Shown: piece after piece, positions 16,320 to 24,598 of the stretch
Position numbering within the stretch: the stretch's first letter is position 1
Layout of the letters: each line of letters begins with the position of its first letter
Source: Trinickia mobilis
Lineage (GTDB): Bacteria > Pseudomonadota > Gammaproteobacteria > Burkholderiales > Burkholderiaceae
Length of the DNA: 64,000 bases
Direction of reading: 5' to 3'
Assembly: GCF_017315705.1 (NCBI RefSeq)
Contig: NZ_JAFLRF010000007.1
Location: 214,872 to 278,871 of the forward strand
Notes under the pieces: model-generated
Told to the model about the DNA's origin: nothing
Database searches by the model: none
What the model saw: only the letters and a program-made list of their open reading frames with translations
Translations under genes and position numbers: made by a program

Positions 16320-17189
16320 TCACGCGCCGCCCTTCACTTCCGGCTTCAGCGAATACGGGTCGGTTGGCGCGCGAAGCTGCTCGATGTCCTCATGGCGCAG
16401 CCGCACGCTCTCCATGATGCTCGGGTGCGTGACGATGTAGAAGCGGCGCTCGCGAATCGCGTCGAACGTCAACTCGGCAACCTCCTCGGCCGAGAGCTTG
16501 CCGGCGCGCACCGCCTTATGAAGCTGCCTGCCGGCGAGGACCTGCGACGGCGTCGCCGGCGCATCGTTGCGCAGCCCGGCCGGACGCGCGCGCTCCGCAT
16601 CGGCGATGCCGGTCGGCACGAAGGCCGGACACAGCAGCGAACATCCCACCAGGCCGCCCGCATTGCGCAAATCGTGAAAGAGGGTCTCGGTCAACGCGAC
16701 GACGGCGTGCTTCGACGCGTTGTAGATGCCCATCGACGGCGGCGACAGCAAGCCCGCCACCGACGCCGTGTTGACGATATGCGCCGGCTCGTTCTGCCGC
16801 AGCATGATCGGCGCAAAGACGCGCACGCCGTGCGCGACGCCCATCACGTTGACGCCGAACACCCAAGCCCAGTCGTTCGCGCTGCTCTCCCACAGGAAGC
16901 CGCCGGCGCCGACGCCCGCGTTGTTGAAGAGCAGATGCGCCTGGCCGAAGGCGTCGAGCGTGCGGCGCGCGAGCGCTTCGACGGCGCCGCCGTTCGAGAC
17001 GTCGGTCGGCACGCCGATCGCTTCGGCGCCCTGCGCGCCGAGGGCATCGACGACCTCGGCGAGCGCCTTTGCGTCGACATCCGCCAGCACGAGCTTCATG
17101 CCGAGCGCAGCGCCCTTCGCCGCGAAGGCACGGCCGAATCCGCTCGCCGCGCCGGTAATGACCGCGACCTTGCCTGCGAAGTGCTCCAT
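16320..17189 (-). CDS. Short-chain dehydrogenase/reductase
   Basis: A 289-residue NAD(P)-dependent oxidoreductase with the Rossmann motif TGAASGFGRAFA (about residues 12-23), NNAGVGAGG (about 88), the catalytic Ser in TASVAGL (about 140), and Y-x3-K in YNASKHAVV (about 155). The extended C-terminus is typical of classical SDRs acting on alcohols or acyl chains. TAGGAGA precedes the ATG at 17189. It sits between an MDR reductase and an esterase on the same strand, consistent with a small catabolic operon whose substrate cannot be named. Confidence 0.88.
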   Translation of the reverse strand: MEHFAGKVAVITGAASGFGRAFAAKGAALGMKLVLADVDAKALAEVVDALGAQGAEAIGVPTDVSNGGAVEALARRTLDAFGQAHLLFNNAGVGAGGFLWESSANDWAWVFGVNVMGVAHGVRVFAPIMLRQNEPAHIVNTASVAGLLSPPSMGIYNASKHAVVALTETLFHDLRNAGGLVGCSLLCPAFVPTGIADAERARPAGLRNDAPATPSQVLAGRQLHKAVRAGKLSAEEVAELTFDAIRERRFYIVTHPSIMESVRLRHEDIEQLRAPTDPYSLKPEVKGGA

Positions 17190-17223
17190 TTTGTCTCCTA
17201 GCATCGGACTCCTGACGCTTTGA

Positions 17224-18231
17224 TCAAATCAGCTTGACGAGCTGCTTGCCCAAGTTCTTTCCCTTCAGAAGCCCGATGAACGCCTCCGGCGCGCTCTCGA
17301 GCCCTTGCGAGATCGTCTCTCGATACTGCAGCCTCTTCTGCGCGACGAGCCCGCCGAGTTCACGCAGCGCTTCGGGCCAGACGTCCAGGTGCTCGGTGAC
17401 GATGAAGCCCTGCACCAGCAATCGCGAACGCAGGATGAGCGACGGCTGCATGATCGGCACCGGCTTTCCGTCGTAACCTGCGATCATGCCGCAGACCGCG
17501 ACGCGGCCGAACGGATTCATGCGGGCAAGCGTCGCATCGAGCCCTTCGCCGCCGACGTTTTCGAAGCAGCCGTCGACTCCGTCGGGCGTTGCCGCGTTCA
17601 GGTCCTTGTACAGATTGCCGGCCTTGTAATCGACGCATGCGTCGAAGCCGAGCGTCTCGACCACGTAGCGGCACTTGTCGGGGCCGCCCGCGATCCCGAC
17701 CGCGCGGCAGCCCGCCAGCTTCGCGAGTTGTCCCACGACGCTGCCGACCGCGCCGCTCGCCGCGCTCACGACGATCGTCTGCCCGGCGCGCGGCGCGATG
17801 ATCTTGTTCAGGCCATACCAGGCCGTGACGCCCGGCATGCCGACCGCACCGAGGTAGGCCGGCAGCGGCACGTGCGTGTCGTCGACCTTGCGCAGGCCGG
17901 CGCCGTCCGACGTGCCGTACTCCTGCCAGCCAAGCGTCCCGACGACCCTGTCGCCGGCCGCGAACGCCGGATGGTTCGATTCGACGACGACGCCCACCGT
18001 GCCGCCGATCATCACTTCGTTGAGCGGCTGCGGCTCCGCATACGACTTCGCATCGCTCATGCGGCCGCGCATGTACGGGTCGAGCGACAGAAAGTGGTTG
18101 CGCACGCGGACCTGGCCGGGGCCGAGCGCGCCAAGCGGCGTTTCGACGAGCTTGAAGTTGTCGGGCGTCACCGCGCCGTGCGGGCGCGATACGAGCAGAA
18201 TCTGGCGATTGGATTGGGTCATGGCAGTCAT
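17224..18231 (-). CDS. NADP-dependent medium-chain oxidoreductase (CurA/leukotriene B4 dehydrogenase type)
   Basis: A 335-residue zinc-independent MDR enzyme that reduces C=C bonds of enones. The N-terminal domain has LSLDPYMRGRMSDAKSYAEP and GGTVGVVVESNHP, and the cofactor domain has SAASGAVGSVVGQLAKLAGC (about residues 156-175), with GGPDKC contacting NADPH. PTPIMQPSL-type elements near the C-terminus fit the CurA and PTGR families. Two start codons nine bases apart are possible. The stop is followed 34 bases later by the SDR start, so the two are probably co-transcribed. Confidence 0.88.
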   Translation of the reverse strand: MTAMTQSNRQILLVSRPHGAVTPDNFKLVETPLGALGPGQVRVRNHFLSLDPYMRGRMSDAKSYAEPQPLNEVMIGGTVGVVVESNHPAFAAGDRVVGTLGWQEYGTSDGAGLRKVDDTHVPLPAYLGAVGMPGVTAWYGLNKIIAPRAGQTIVVSAASGAVGSVVGQLAKLAGCRAVGIAGGPDKCRYVVETLGFDACVDYKAGNLYKDLNAATPDGVDGCFENVGGEGLDATLARMNPFGRVAVCGMIAGYDGKPVPIMQPSLILRSRLLVQGFIVTEHLDVWPEALRELGGLVAQKRLQYRETISQGLESAPEAFIGLLKGKNLGKQLVKLI

Positions 18232-18242
18232 CCAGTTTGGTG

Positions 18243-18749
18243 TCAGCCGTCGCTCGGACCGGGCTTGACGGGCGGCGCGCGGCGCCGGCGCTGCTCGACG
18301 ACGTCGCGGCCCACGGCGAGCCGGCGCATGTACTTGAACGTGCCGAGCGCCTTGGCGACGAAATGGCCTTCGCTATCGCGGACTTCGCCCTCGCAATAGG
18401 CCATCGTGGTCGAACGGTGCAGCACGCGGCCGAACGCGCGCAACTCGCCGCGGCCCGGCTGCATGAAGTTCACTTTCATTTCCACGGTGACGACGCCGAC
18501 GCCCTCGTCCGCGAGACTGCGCGCGGCGGTGGCGAGCGCGACGTCGGCGAGCGTCATCGTGATCCCGCCGTGCGCGACATCCCAAGCGTTCAGGTGTGTG
18601 TCGGCAAGCGGCAGCAGCAGCTCGCTCGCGCCATTTGCCGCGGACACGAGACGCACGCCGAGATGATCGACGAACGGACTCTCGATTGCGGGCGGTGCAT
18701 GATGCGGGGGCGGCGCCTTGGGCTCGGCGGGATTTTGCGGATCGCTCAT
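18243..18749 (-). CDS. PaaI-type hotdog-fold thioesterase
   Basis: A 168-residue acyl-CoA thioesterase. The hotdog core starts after a Pro/His-rich N-terminal tail of about 25 residues. The catalytic loop is NAWDVAHGGITMTLADVALA (about 54-73) with the conserved HGG, and later strands are VTVEMKVNFMQPGRGELRAF (about 89-108) and KALGTFKYM. It would release CoA from aromatic or medium acyl-CoA. It lies 11 bases before the MDR start and is likely in the same operon. Confidence 0.85.
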   Translation of the reverse strand: MSDPQNPAEPKAPPPHHAPPAIESPFVDHLGVRLVSAANGASELLLPLADTHLNAWDVAHGGITMTLADVALATAARSLADEGVGVVTVEMKVNFMQPGRGELRAFGRVLHRSTTMAYCEGEVRDSEGHFVAKALGTFKYMRRLAVGRDVVEQRRRRAPPVKPGPSDG

Positions 18750-18759
18750 CGCGGGTACG

Positions 18760-19071
18760 TCAGACCTCGAAGTCGACGCATTCGCGCGACTCGCGCACGG
18801 CGGCGACGAACGTCTTCAATGCCATGTGAGCCGGGTGGACCTGATAGGCGTCGAGCGCGGCCTTGTCGGCGAAATCGGAATCGAGCACGACGTCGTAGGT
18901 CGATTCGAGGCCGGGCGTGGCGACGCCGGCTTCGAGACGCAGGATGCCCGGCACGATGCCGCGGCATGCTTCGAGCTTGGTTTTGAGCTTGTGCGCGTTC
19001 TCGGCGCGCGTGGCGCCCTCGGCGTGTTCTTTCAGCTTCCACATCACGATGTGTCGGATCACTCTGTTCAC
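18760..19071 (-). CDS. Dabb (stress-responsive A/B barrel) family protein
   Basis: A 103-residue dimeric ferredoxin-like-barrel protein. The conserved N-terminal strand is IRHIVMWKLKE, and the family-typical His-containing end is YQVHPAHMALKTFV. Bacterial members are mostly uncharacterised; related folds include polyketide cyclases and haem-degrading proteins. It is ten bases upstream of the PaaI thioesterase start, so it heads or belongs to the same operon. Confidence 0.85.
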   Translation of the reverse strand: MNRVIRHIVMWKLKEHAEGATRAENAHKLKTKLEACRGIVPGILRLEAGVATPGLESTYDVVLDSDFADKAALDAYQVHPAHMALKTFVAAVRESRECVDFEV

Positions 19072-19172
19072 CTTCTTTCGTACGATTTCAACGGCCGATA
19101 CGGAAGCCCCGCTGATCAGGCGCTAAGGCCGGAATGATAACCGCATCCCCCAAGCGGCGAGCGAAGGCGCGT

Positions 19173-20126
19173 TCAGTCCATGCCCAGATGCGCCCGAATC
19201 GCCGGCATCATCCGCTCGACGGCGGCCCGGCCCTCGGCGATGGCCGGCGCCGCGCGATGAAAATCGAAGATGCTCATCCCGCCCAGGCGCGGTTGAATCA
19301 GGATGTCGGCAGGCTCGCCCGCGAGGCGGCTGCGCGTGATGCGCACTTGCATGATGTCGATGCTCTGCGCCATCGAGCTCAGCATCGACGGCGCCCGCGC
19401 ACTCGGCTCGGCCGATATCCCCGCGTCGCCGTCGGCGAAGTCCGGATTGGGCTGCAGCCACTTCGGCCACGGCTTGCCGTTGCGCCGCACGCTGCCGGGC
19501 GGCGGCGCGCCGGGATCATGCACTGGCAGCTCGGCCACGGAGCCGCCCAGATCGCGTCCGTTCAAGAGATCGTTGTTCAGGTCGATCGCGATGACGAAAT
19601 CGGCGCGCATCGCGCGCGCGGCGGAAACCGGCACCGGATTGGACAAGCCGCCGTCCACGAGCCACGCGCCCTCGTGCCACACCGGCGTAAAGAGCCCCGG
19701 AATCGCGATCGACGCGCGCACGGCTTCCACGACGCTGCCATCCTGCAGCCAGATCTCGCGCCCGGTATCGAGCTCGGTCGCGACCGCCGCAAACGGCAGC
19801 TTCAGTTCGCCGATCTCGCATCCGTTGAATTGATTCGCGAAGATCTGGATCACCTTCTTGCCGCCGAGCAGCCCCCCCGAGATCTGCAGATCCAGAAGCC
19901 GCACGACAGTCTGCCAGGTGAGGCGCGACACCCATTGCTCGAGCCAGTCGAGGTCGCCGTTCGCGTACACCGCGCCGACGAGCGCGCCGATCGACGTGCC
20001 GCACACGACGTTCGGGCGGATGCCGGCTTCGAGAAGCGCGCGTATCGCGCCGATATGGGCCCAGCCTCGCGCGGCGCCGCCGCCCAAGACGAGTCCGATG
20101 CGGGGCTCGCGGGTCAGACGTTTCAT
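19173..20126 (-). CDS. Patatin-like phospholipase (RssA type)
   Basis: A 317-residue acyl hydrolase with the Ser-Asp dyad of patatins. The oxyanion loop is LVLGGGAARGWAHIGAIRAL (about 11-30), the nucleophile elbow is GTSIGALVGAVYANG (about residue 48), and the Asp is in VDGGLSNPVPV (about 180). The start at 20126 (MKRLTREPRIG) places the domain directly at the N-terminus, while an ATG at 20177 would add 17 residues. It is transcribed towards the Dabb gene with a gap of about 100 bases and may share its promoter region with the divergent transporter. Confidence 0.85.
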   Translation of the reverse strand: MKRLTREPRIGLVLGGGAARGWAHIGAIRALLEAGIRPNVVCGTSIGALVGAVYANGDLDWLEQWVSRLTWQTVVRLLDLQISGGLLGGKKVIQIFANQFNGCEIGELKLPFAAVATELDTGREIWLQDGSVVEAVRASIAIPGLFTPVWHEGAWLVDGGLSNPVPVSAARAMRADFVIAIDLNNDLLNGRDLGGSVAELPVHDPGAPPPGSVRRNGKPWPKWLQPNPDFADGDAGISAEPSARAPSMLSSMAQSIDIMQVRITRSRLAGEPADILIQPRLGGMSIFDFHRAAPAIAEGRAAVERMMPAIRAHLGMD

Positions 20127-20512
20127 GCCGCGCCCCCCCGTCTGCTCATCAGCCCCAAGTCGGGAAAAGAAACGCATGGCAGGCTCAAACTCATCCTTGT
20201 ATCCGTATTGTGACGCTTCATGTCGACGCGTGCCGCCGCTCGTGACGGCGATGCGCTGCCTGCCGCACATACGACGTGCCTCGACGCGTGCGTGACGACG
20301 GCTCGCGGCTTTCAAACCGTCAGCCTCGCAAGGCCTGGGTATCGCCGACTGGCATGCGTTACCGAACTGCCCTACATTCGAGGCGAATTATGCCGACGGC
20401 CAGTCTATCAATGCTGCGAAGCCGCCGCTTTGCGGATGCTTGCCGTCCTCACGCCGACCCTCACGATACGCTTGTCGCCGCAGTCTGCAGTCTGAATCGA
20501 CCGGGAGACTCC
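20127..20512. other. 386-base divergent intergenic region, no gene recognised
   Basis: It separates the patatin gene from the APC transporter. In-frame extensions of both neighbours exist but lack family similarity. A GGGAGA ribosome binding site at its right end serves the transporter. No riboswitch or convincing promoter was recognised by eye. Confidence 0.5.
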
Positions 20513-22483
20513 ATGGCCACCTTCAGCAAGATGTGGAAGTTGATCGTCGGCGAACCACTCGATCCGCTCGATCCCCGCACACGCCATGCCATCGCCGTGA
20601 CGCCGATCCTCGCCTGGGTCGGGCTCGGCGCCGACGGTCTCTCGTCGTCGTGCTACGGCCCCGAGGAGGCGTTCCTCGCGCTCGGCCATCACACGCCGCT
20701 CGCGGTCTTTCTCGCGGTCGCCACGGCCGCGACCGTCTTCATCATCGCGCTCGGCTACAACCAGGTCATCGAGCTGTTCCCGACCGGAGGCGGCGGCTAT
20801 CGCGTCGCCACGGCGTTGCTGGGCCCGCGCCCCGGGCTGGTGTCGGGCGCGGCGCTCCTCGTCGACTATGTGCTCACCGTGGCGACGTCCCTCGCGAGCG
20901 GCGTCGACGCATTCTTCAGCCTTTTGCCGGTCAGCGCTCAGGAGTTCAAGCTCGCCACCGAATTGATCCTCATCGTGCTCATGACGGGGCTCAACTTCCG
21001 CGGCATGAAGGAATCGATCCTCGTCTTGCTGCCGATCTTCATGGGCTTCGTGGTGCTGCATCTCGGGCTGATCGTCTATGGCGTGGCGGTCCACGGCAAT
21101 CGTCTGGCGGGCGTCGTGCCGGGCGCGTTCAGCGAAGCGCACACGATGTCGCATGCGTTCGGGCCGGTCGTGGTCTTGGCGCTCCTGATGCGCGCGTTCT
21201 CGCTCGGCGGCGGGACGTACACCGGTCTCGAAGCCGTGTCGAACAACGTCAACATGCTCGCCGAGCCGCGCGTGCCGAACGGCAAGTGGACGATGTTCTA
21301 CATGGCGACGTCGCTCGCGTTCACCGCGGGCGGCATCATCCTGCTTTACATGCTGTGGAATGCGCAGCCGGTCGAAGGCCAGACGCTCAATGCGGTCGTC
21401 TTCGGCAGCGTGATCGACCATATGGGGCTCGGTTCCTCGTTCGTGCGGCATGGGCTGCTCGCCGCGGTCCTCGCGTTCGAGGCGGGCTTGCTGCTCGTCG
21501 GTGCGCAGACGGGGTTCCTCGACGGGCCCGCGGTGCTGTCGAACATGGCATCGGATTCCTGGGTGCCGCGCCATTTCCGCGATCTGTCGACGCGGCTCGT
21601 GCGGCAGAACGGCATCGTCGTGATGGGCGTCGCGAGCCTCCTGATTCTCGGCTGGACTCACGGCAACGTCGATGTGCTCGTCGTGCTCTACAGCATCAAC
21701 GTGTTCCTCACGTTCAGCCTGTCCCTCCTCGGCTTGTGCACTTATTGGTGGCAGCACCGCCGCGAGAGCCATCACTGGCTCACCCGCTTCGTGCTGTCGG
21801 CGCTCGGACTTTCGGTCACGGCCACGGTGCTCGTCATCACGCTGATCGAGAAATTCACGGCGGGCGGCTGGCTGACGGTGCTGGTCACGAGCGCGGTGAT
21901 CGCGCTGTGCTTTCTCATCAAGCGCCATTACACGGATACGCGCGCGCAACTCGCGAAGGAAGACGCCCTCTTTGCCGGCGCCGCGCCCACGGTCGGCGAA
22001 CCGCGCCCAGGCAAGCCGGACCCGTCGCTGCCCACTGCGATCTTGCTCGTCGGCAAGCATCGGGGCGCAAGCATGCACGCGCTCCTATGGGTGAACCGGC
22101 TCTTTCCGGGGCACTTCAAGAACGTGATCTTTCTTGCGGTCGGCGAAGTCGATGCGAAGGCCTACGAAGGCGCGGAGCATCTGGACCGCCTGCAAAGGAC
22201 CATTTCGACCGCGCTCGAATACTACGTGGCGCACTGCCGCCGCAACGGCATGGCGTCGGATTATCGAATCGCGTTCGGCACGCATCCGATCGGCGAATTC
22301 ATGAAGCTCGCCGAGACCACGATGGACGAGTTTCCGAACAGCGTCTGCTTCGCGAGCAAGCTGATCTTCAAGCGCGTCAACTTCCTCACTGCGTGGCTGC
22401 ATAACCAAACGCCGGTCGAGATTCAGACGCGCCTGCATCTGCAGGGCAAGCAGATGGTGTTGTTGCCGATGAATGTCGGGTAA
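20513..22483 (+). CDS. APC-superfamily permease, possibly KimA-like
   Basis: A 656-residue inner-membrane transporter with about 12 hydrophobic segments (residues about 25-480) and a cytoplasmic C-terminal domain of about 170 residues. The first segment ILAWVGLGADGLSSSCYGPE has the unwound GxxGLSSSxYGPEE pattern that I associate with the KimA/YdaO branch of potassium importers. GGGGYRVA and GGGTYTGLEAVSNNV fit the APC fold. The C-terminal domain (ILLVGKHRGASMHALLWVNR) may be regulatory. GGGAGA precedes the ATG at 20513. The substrate, potassium or an amino acid, is not settled by sequence. Confidence 0.75.
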   Translation: MATFSKMWKLIVGEPLDPLDPRTRHAIAVTPILAWVGLGADGLSSSCYGPEEAFLALGHHTPLAVFLAVATAATVFIIALGYNQVIELFPTGGGGYRVATALLGPRPGLVSGAALLVDYVLTVATSLASGVDAFFSLLPVSAQEFKLATELILIVLMTGLNFRGMKESILVLLPIFMGFVVLHLGLIVYGVAVHGNRLAGVVPGAFSEAHTMSHAFGPVVVLALLMRAFSLGGGTYTGLEAVSNNVNMLAEPRVPNGKWTMFYMATSLAFTAGGIILLYMLWNAQPVEGQTLNAVVFGSVIDHMGLGSSFVRHGLLAAVLAFEAGLLLVGAQTGFLDGPAVLSNMASDSWVPRHFRDLSTRLVRQNGIVVMGVASLLILGWTHGNVDVLVVLYSINVFLTFSLSLLGLCTYWWQHRRESHHWLTRFVLSALGLSVTATVLVITLIEKFTAGGWLTVLVTSAVIALCFLIKRHYTDTRAQLAKEDALFAGAAPTVGEPRPGKPDPSLPTAILLVGKHRGASMHALLWVNRLFPGHFKNVIFLAVGEVDAKAYEGAEHLDRLQRTISTALEYYVAHCRRNGMASDYRIAFGTHPIGEFMKLAETTMDEFPNSVCFASKLIFKRVNFLTAWLHNQTPVEIQTRLHLQGKQMVLLPMNVG

Positions 22484-22503
22484 AGCGCCGCGAAGCCCGC
22501 CCC

Positions 22504-23682
22504 CTACACGATCTCGAACAGCCCCGCCGCGCCCTGCCCGCCGCCGATGCACATCGTCACGACCACATGCTTCGCGCCGCGCCGGCGTCCTTCGATCAGC
22601 GCATGACCGGTAAGCCGCGCGCCCGACACGCCGTACGGATGCCCGACCGCGATCGCACCGCCGTTCACGTTCAGGCGCTCGTTCGGAATCCCGAGCGTGT
22701 CGCGGCAGTAAAGCACCTGCACAGCAAAGGCTTCGTTGAGCTCCCACAAGTCGATGTCCTCGACTTTCAAGCCTGCCTGCTTCAGCAGCTTCGGCACCGC
22801 GAACACCGGCCCGATGCCCATTTCGTCCGGCTCGCAGCCTGCCACGGCAAAGCCGCGGAACACGCCGAGCGGCTGCAAGCCCTCGCGTTCGGCGACCTTC
22901 GCGTTCATCACGACGCATGCCGACGCGCCGTCAGAAAACTGGCTCGCGTTACCTGCGGTGATCACACCGCCCGGCAGCGCAGTGCGGATCTTCGAGACGC
23001 CTTCGAGCGTCGTACCGGCGCGGATGCCTTCGTCGGCGGCGAGCGTCACTTCCTTCGTATAGAGGCGCCCCGTCGCGTTGTCCGCGACGCCCGCCAGGAC
23101 CGTCATCGGCACGATCTCGTCGTCGAACTTGCCTGCCGCTTGCCCAGCAGCGGCGCGCTGTTGGGATTGCACGCCGTACTCGTCCTGCCGTTCCTTCGAG
23201 ATGCCGTAGCGCTGCGCGACGTTCTCCGCCGTCTGCAACATCGACCAATAGATCTCGGGCTTGTTCTTCTGCAGCCAGCCTTCGGCGATCATGTGGCGGT
23301 TCATCTCGTTCTGGACGCACGAAATCGACTCGACGCCGCCCGCCACATACACGTCCCCTTCCCCCGCGATCACGCGCTGCGCGGCCAGCGCGATCGTCTG
23401 CAAGCCCGACGAGCAGAAGCGGTTGACCGTCATGCCCGGCACGCTGACCGGCAGCCCGGCGCGCAACGCGATCTGCCGTGCGATGTTGGCGCCCGTCGCG
23501 CCTTCGGGATTCGCACAGCCCATCACGACGTCCTCGACGCGCGCCGGATCGATCCCGGCGCGCGCGATCGCGGCCTGCGTGACATGGCCGCCCATCGTCG
23601 CGCCATGTGTCATGTTGAAGGCACCGCGCCACGATTTTGCAAGACCGGTGCGTGCGGTCGATACGATTACGGCGTCTGTCAT
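22504..23682 (-). CDS. Acetyl-CoA C-acyltransferase (thiolase)
   Basis: A 392-residue cytoplasmic thiolase that cleaves 3-ketoacyl-CoA in beta-oxidation. The nucleophilic Cys is in [11 protein letters not shown] (about residue 88), the catalytic His is in [17 protein letters not shown] (about 348), and the second Cys is in MCIGGGQG (about 378). The GHPYG variant marks a branch distinct from biosynthetic AtoB/PhaA enzymes (GHPIG). It forms a beta-oxidation set with the FadB-like gene and acyl-CoA ligase to its right, separated by a tandem repeat and the nicotinamidase gene. It converges on the transporter gene with only 20 bases between stops. Confidence 0.92.
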   Translation of the reverse strand: MTDAVIVSTARTGLAKSWRGAFNMTHGATMGGHVTQAAIARAGIDPARVEDVVMGCANPEGATGANIARQIALRAGLPVSVPGMTVNRFCSSGLQTIALAAQRVIAGEGDVYVAGGVESISCVQNEMNRHMIAEGWLQKNKPEIYWSMLQTAENVAQRYGISKERQDEYGVQSQQRAAAGQAAGKFDDEIVPMTVLAGVADNATGRLYTKEVTLAADEGIRAGTTLEGVSKIRTALPGGVITAGNASQFSDGASACVVMNAKVAEREGLQPLGVFRGFAVAGCEPDEMGIGPVFAVPKLLKQAGLKVEDIDLWELNEAFAVQVLYCRDTLGIPNERLNVNGGAIAVGHPYGVSGARLTGHALIEGRRRGAKHVVVTMCIGGGQGAAGLFEIV

Positions 23683-23695
23683 CTGTCTCTCCTCT

Positions 23696-23835
23696 GTCGA
23701 CCAGAGTTGGCGCTTTAGCGCTTACTCTGGTCCCATGCAAAGCGGTCGACCAGAGTTGGCGCTTTAGCGCTTACTCTGGTCCCATGCAAAGCGGTCGACC
23801 AGAGTTGGCGCTTTAGCGCCTACTCGGGTCCCATG
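23696..23835. repeat. 49-bp tandem repeat, about 2.9 copies
   Basis: Each unit starts GTCGACCAGAGTTGGCGCTT and contains the imperfect palindrome GGCGCTTTAGCGCTTACTC followed by TGGTCCCATGCAAAGCG. Copies begin at 23696, 23745 and 23794. The first two are identical, and the third diverges at its end (CCTACTCGGGTCCC). The unit resembles the dispersed TAAGTGCT...AGCACTTACTCGGGTCCC-type element seen at 32909. It lies between pncA and the thiolase gene, immediately before the latter's ribosome binding site. Confidence 0.85.
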
Positions 23836-23892
23836 TCCCATGCACAACTGTCGAAAATTGATCTGTATCTGATTGAAGCCTGCGCGTGCCGC

Positions 23893-24519
23893 TCACGAGA
23901 GCACGTCGGCGGCGCTCACCCTTGCGATGCCTGCCGCGCGCATCTCTTGCCATGCCTTGTCGAGCGAGCCGTCGAGATCGATCGCGCGGCACGCGTCGTC
24001 GATCACGGCGACTTCGAATCCGGCCAGACGCGCATCGAGCGCGGTCCACGCGACGCAGTAGTCGGTGGCAAGCCCGCAGCAAACGACGCGCGTCACGCCG
24101 AGATCGCGCAGATAGCCGGCAAGGCCGGTGCGCGTCGTGCCGTCGGCTTCGAGAAACGCCGAATAGCTGTCGATGTCGCGGTGATGGCCCTTGCGGATCA
24201 CGAGACGCGCGTGCGCAACGTCGAGGTCGCGATGCAGCGCGGCGCCCGGCGTGCCCTGCACGCAATGAACGGGCCACAGCACTTGCTGCCCGTACGGCAG
24301 CGCGATCGTCTCGAACGGCTGATGCGGCGGGTGATGCACGGCGAACGAGATATGCTCGGCCGGGTGCCAATCCTGCGTCAGCACCACGTGTTCGAAGCCC
24401 TTCGCCAGCCGGTTGATGACCGGCACGACCTGCTCGCCATCGGCGACGGCCAAGGCGCCGCCCGGCATGAAATCGTTCTGCACGTCGACCACGAGCAGCA
24501 CCTCGTCTGCGCTTTTCAT
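23893..24519 (-). CDS. pncA: Nicotinamidase
   Basis: A 208-residue isochorismatase-fold hydrolase converting nicotinamide to nicotinate for NAD salvage. The catalytic Asp is in VVDVQNDFMPGG (about residue 12), metal ligands are in TQDWHPAEHISF (about 49-60), the Lys is in VIRKGHHRDIDSYSAF (about 110), and the nucleophile Cys is in GLATDYCVAWTALDA (about 155). It has all residues needed for activity. It lies between the FadB-like gene (80-base gap) and the thiolase gene on the same strand, an unrelated function inserted in a beta-oxidation series. Confidence 0.93.
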   Translation of the reverse strand: MKSADEVLLVVDVQNDFMPGGALAVADGEQVVPVINRLAKGFEHVVLTQDWHPAEHISFAVHHPPHQPFETIALPYGQQVLWPVHCVQGTPGAALHRDLDVAHARLVIRKGHHRDIDSYSAFLEADGTTRTGLAGYLRDLGVTRVVCCGLATDYCVAWTALDARLAGFEVAVIDDACRAIDLDGSLDKAWQEMRAAGIARVSAADVLS

Positions 24520-24598
24520 CGTGTCACCTCGCTAAACATTGCCGATCGGGTTGTGCGTCGAATCCCGCATCGGGTCGCGCCGGCCACCGAGCGGCCGT

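Noticed and set aside
23696..23835. Possible CRISPR array
   Set aside because: Units are contiguous tandem copies without unique spacers, and no cas genes are present.
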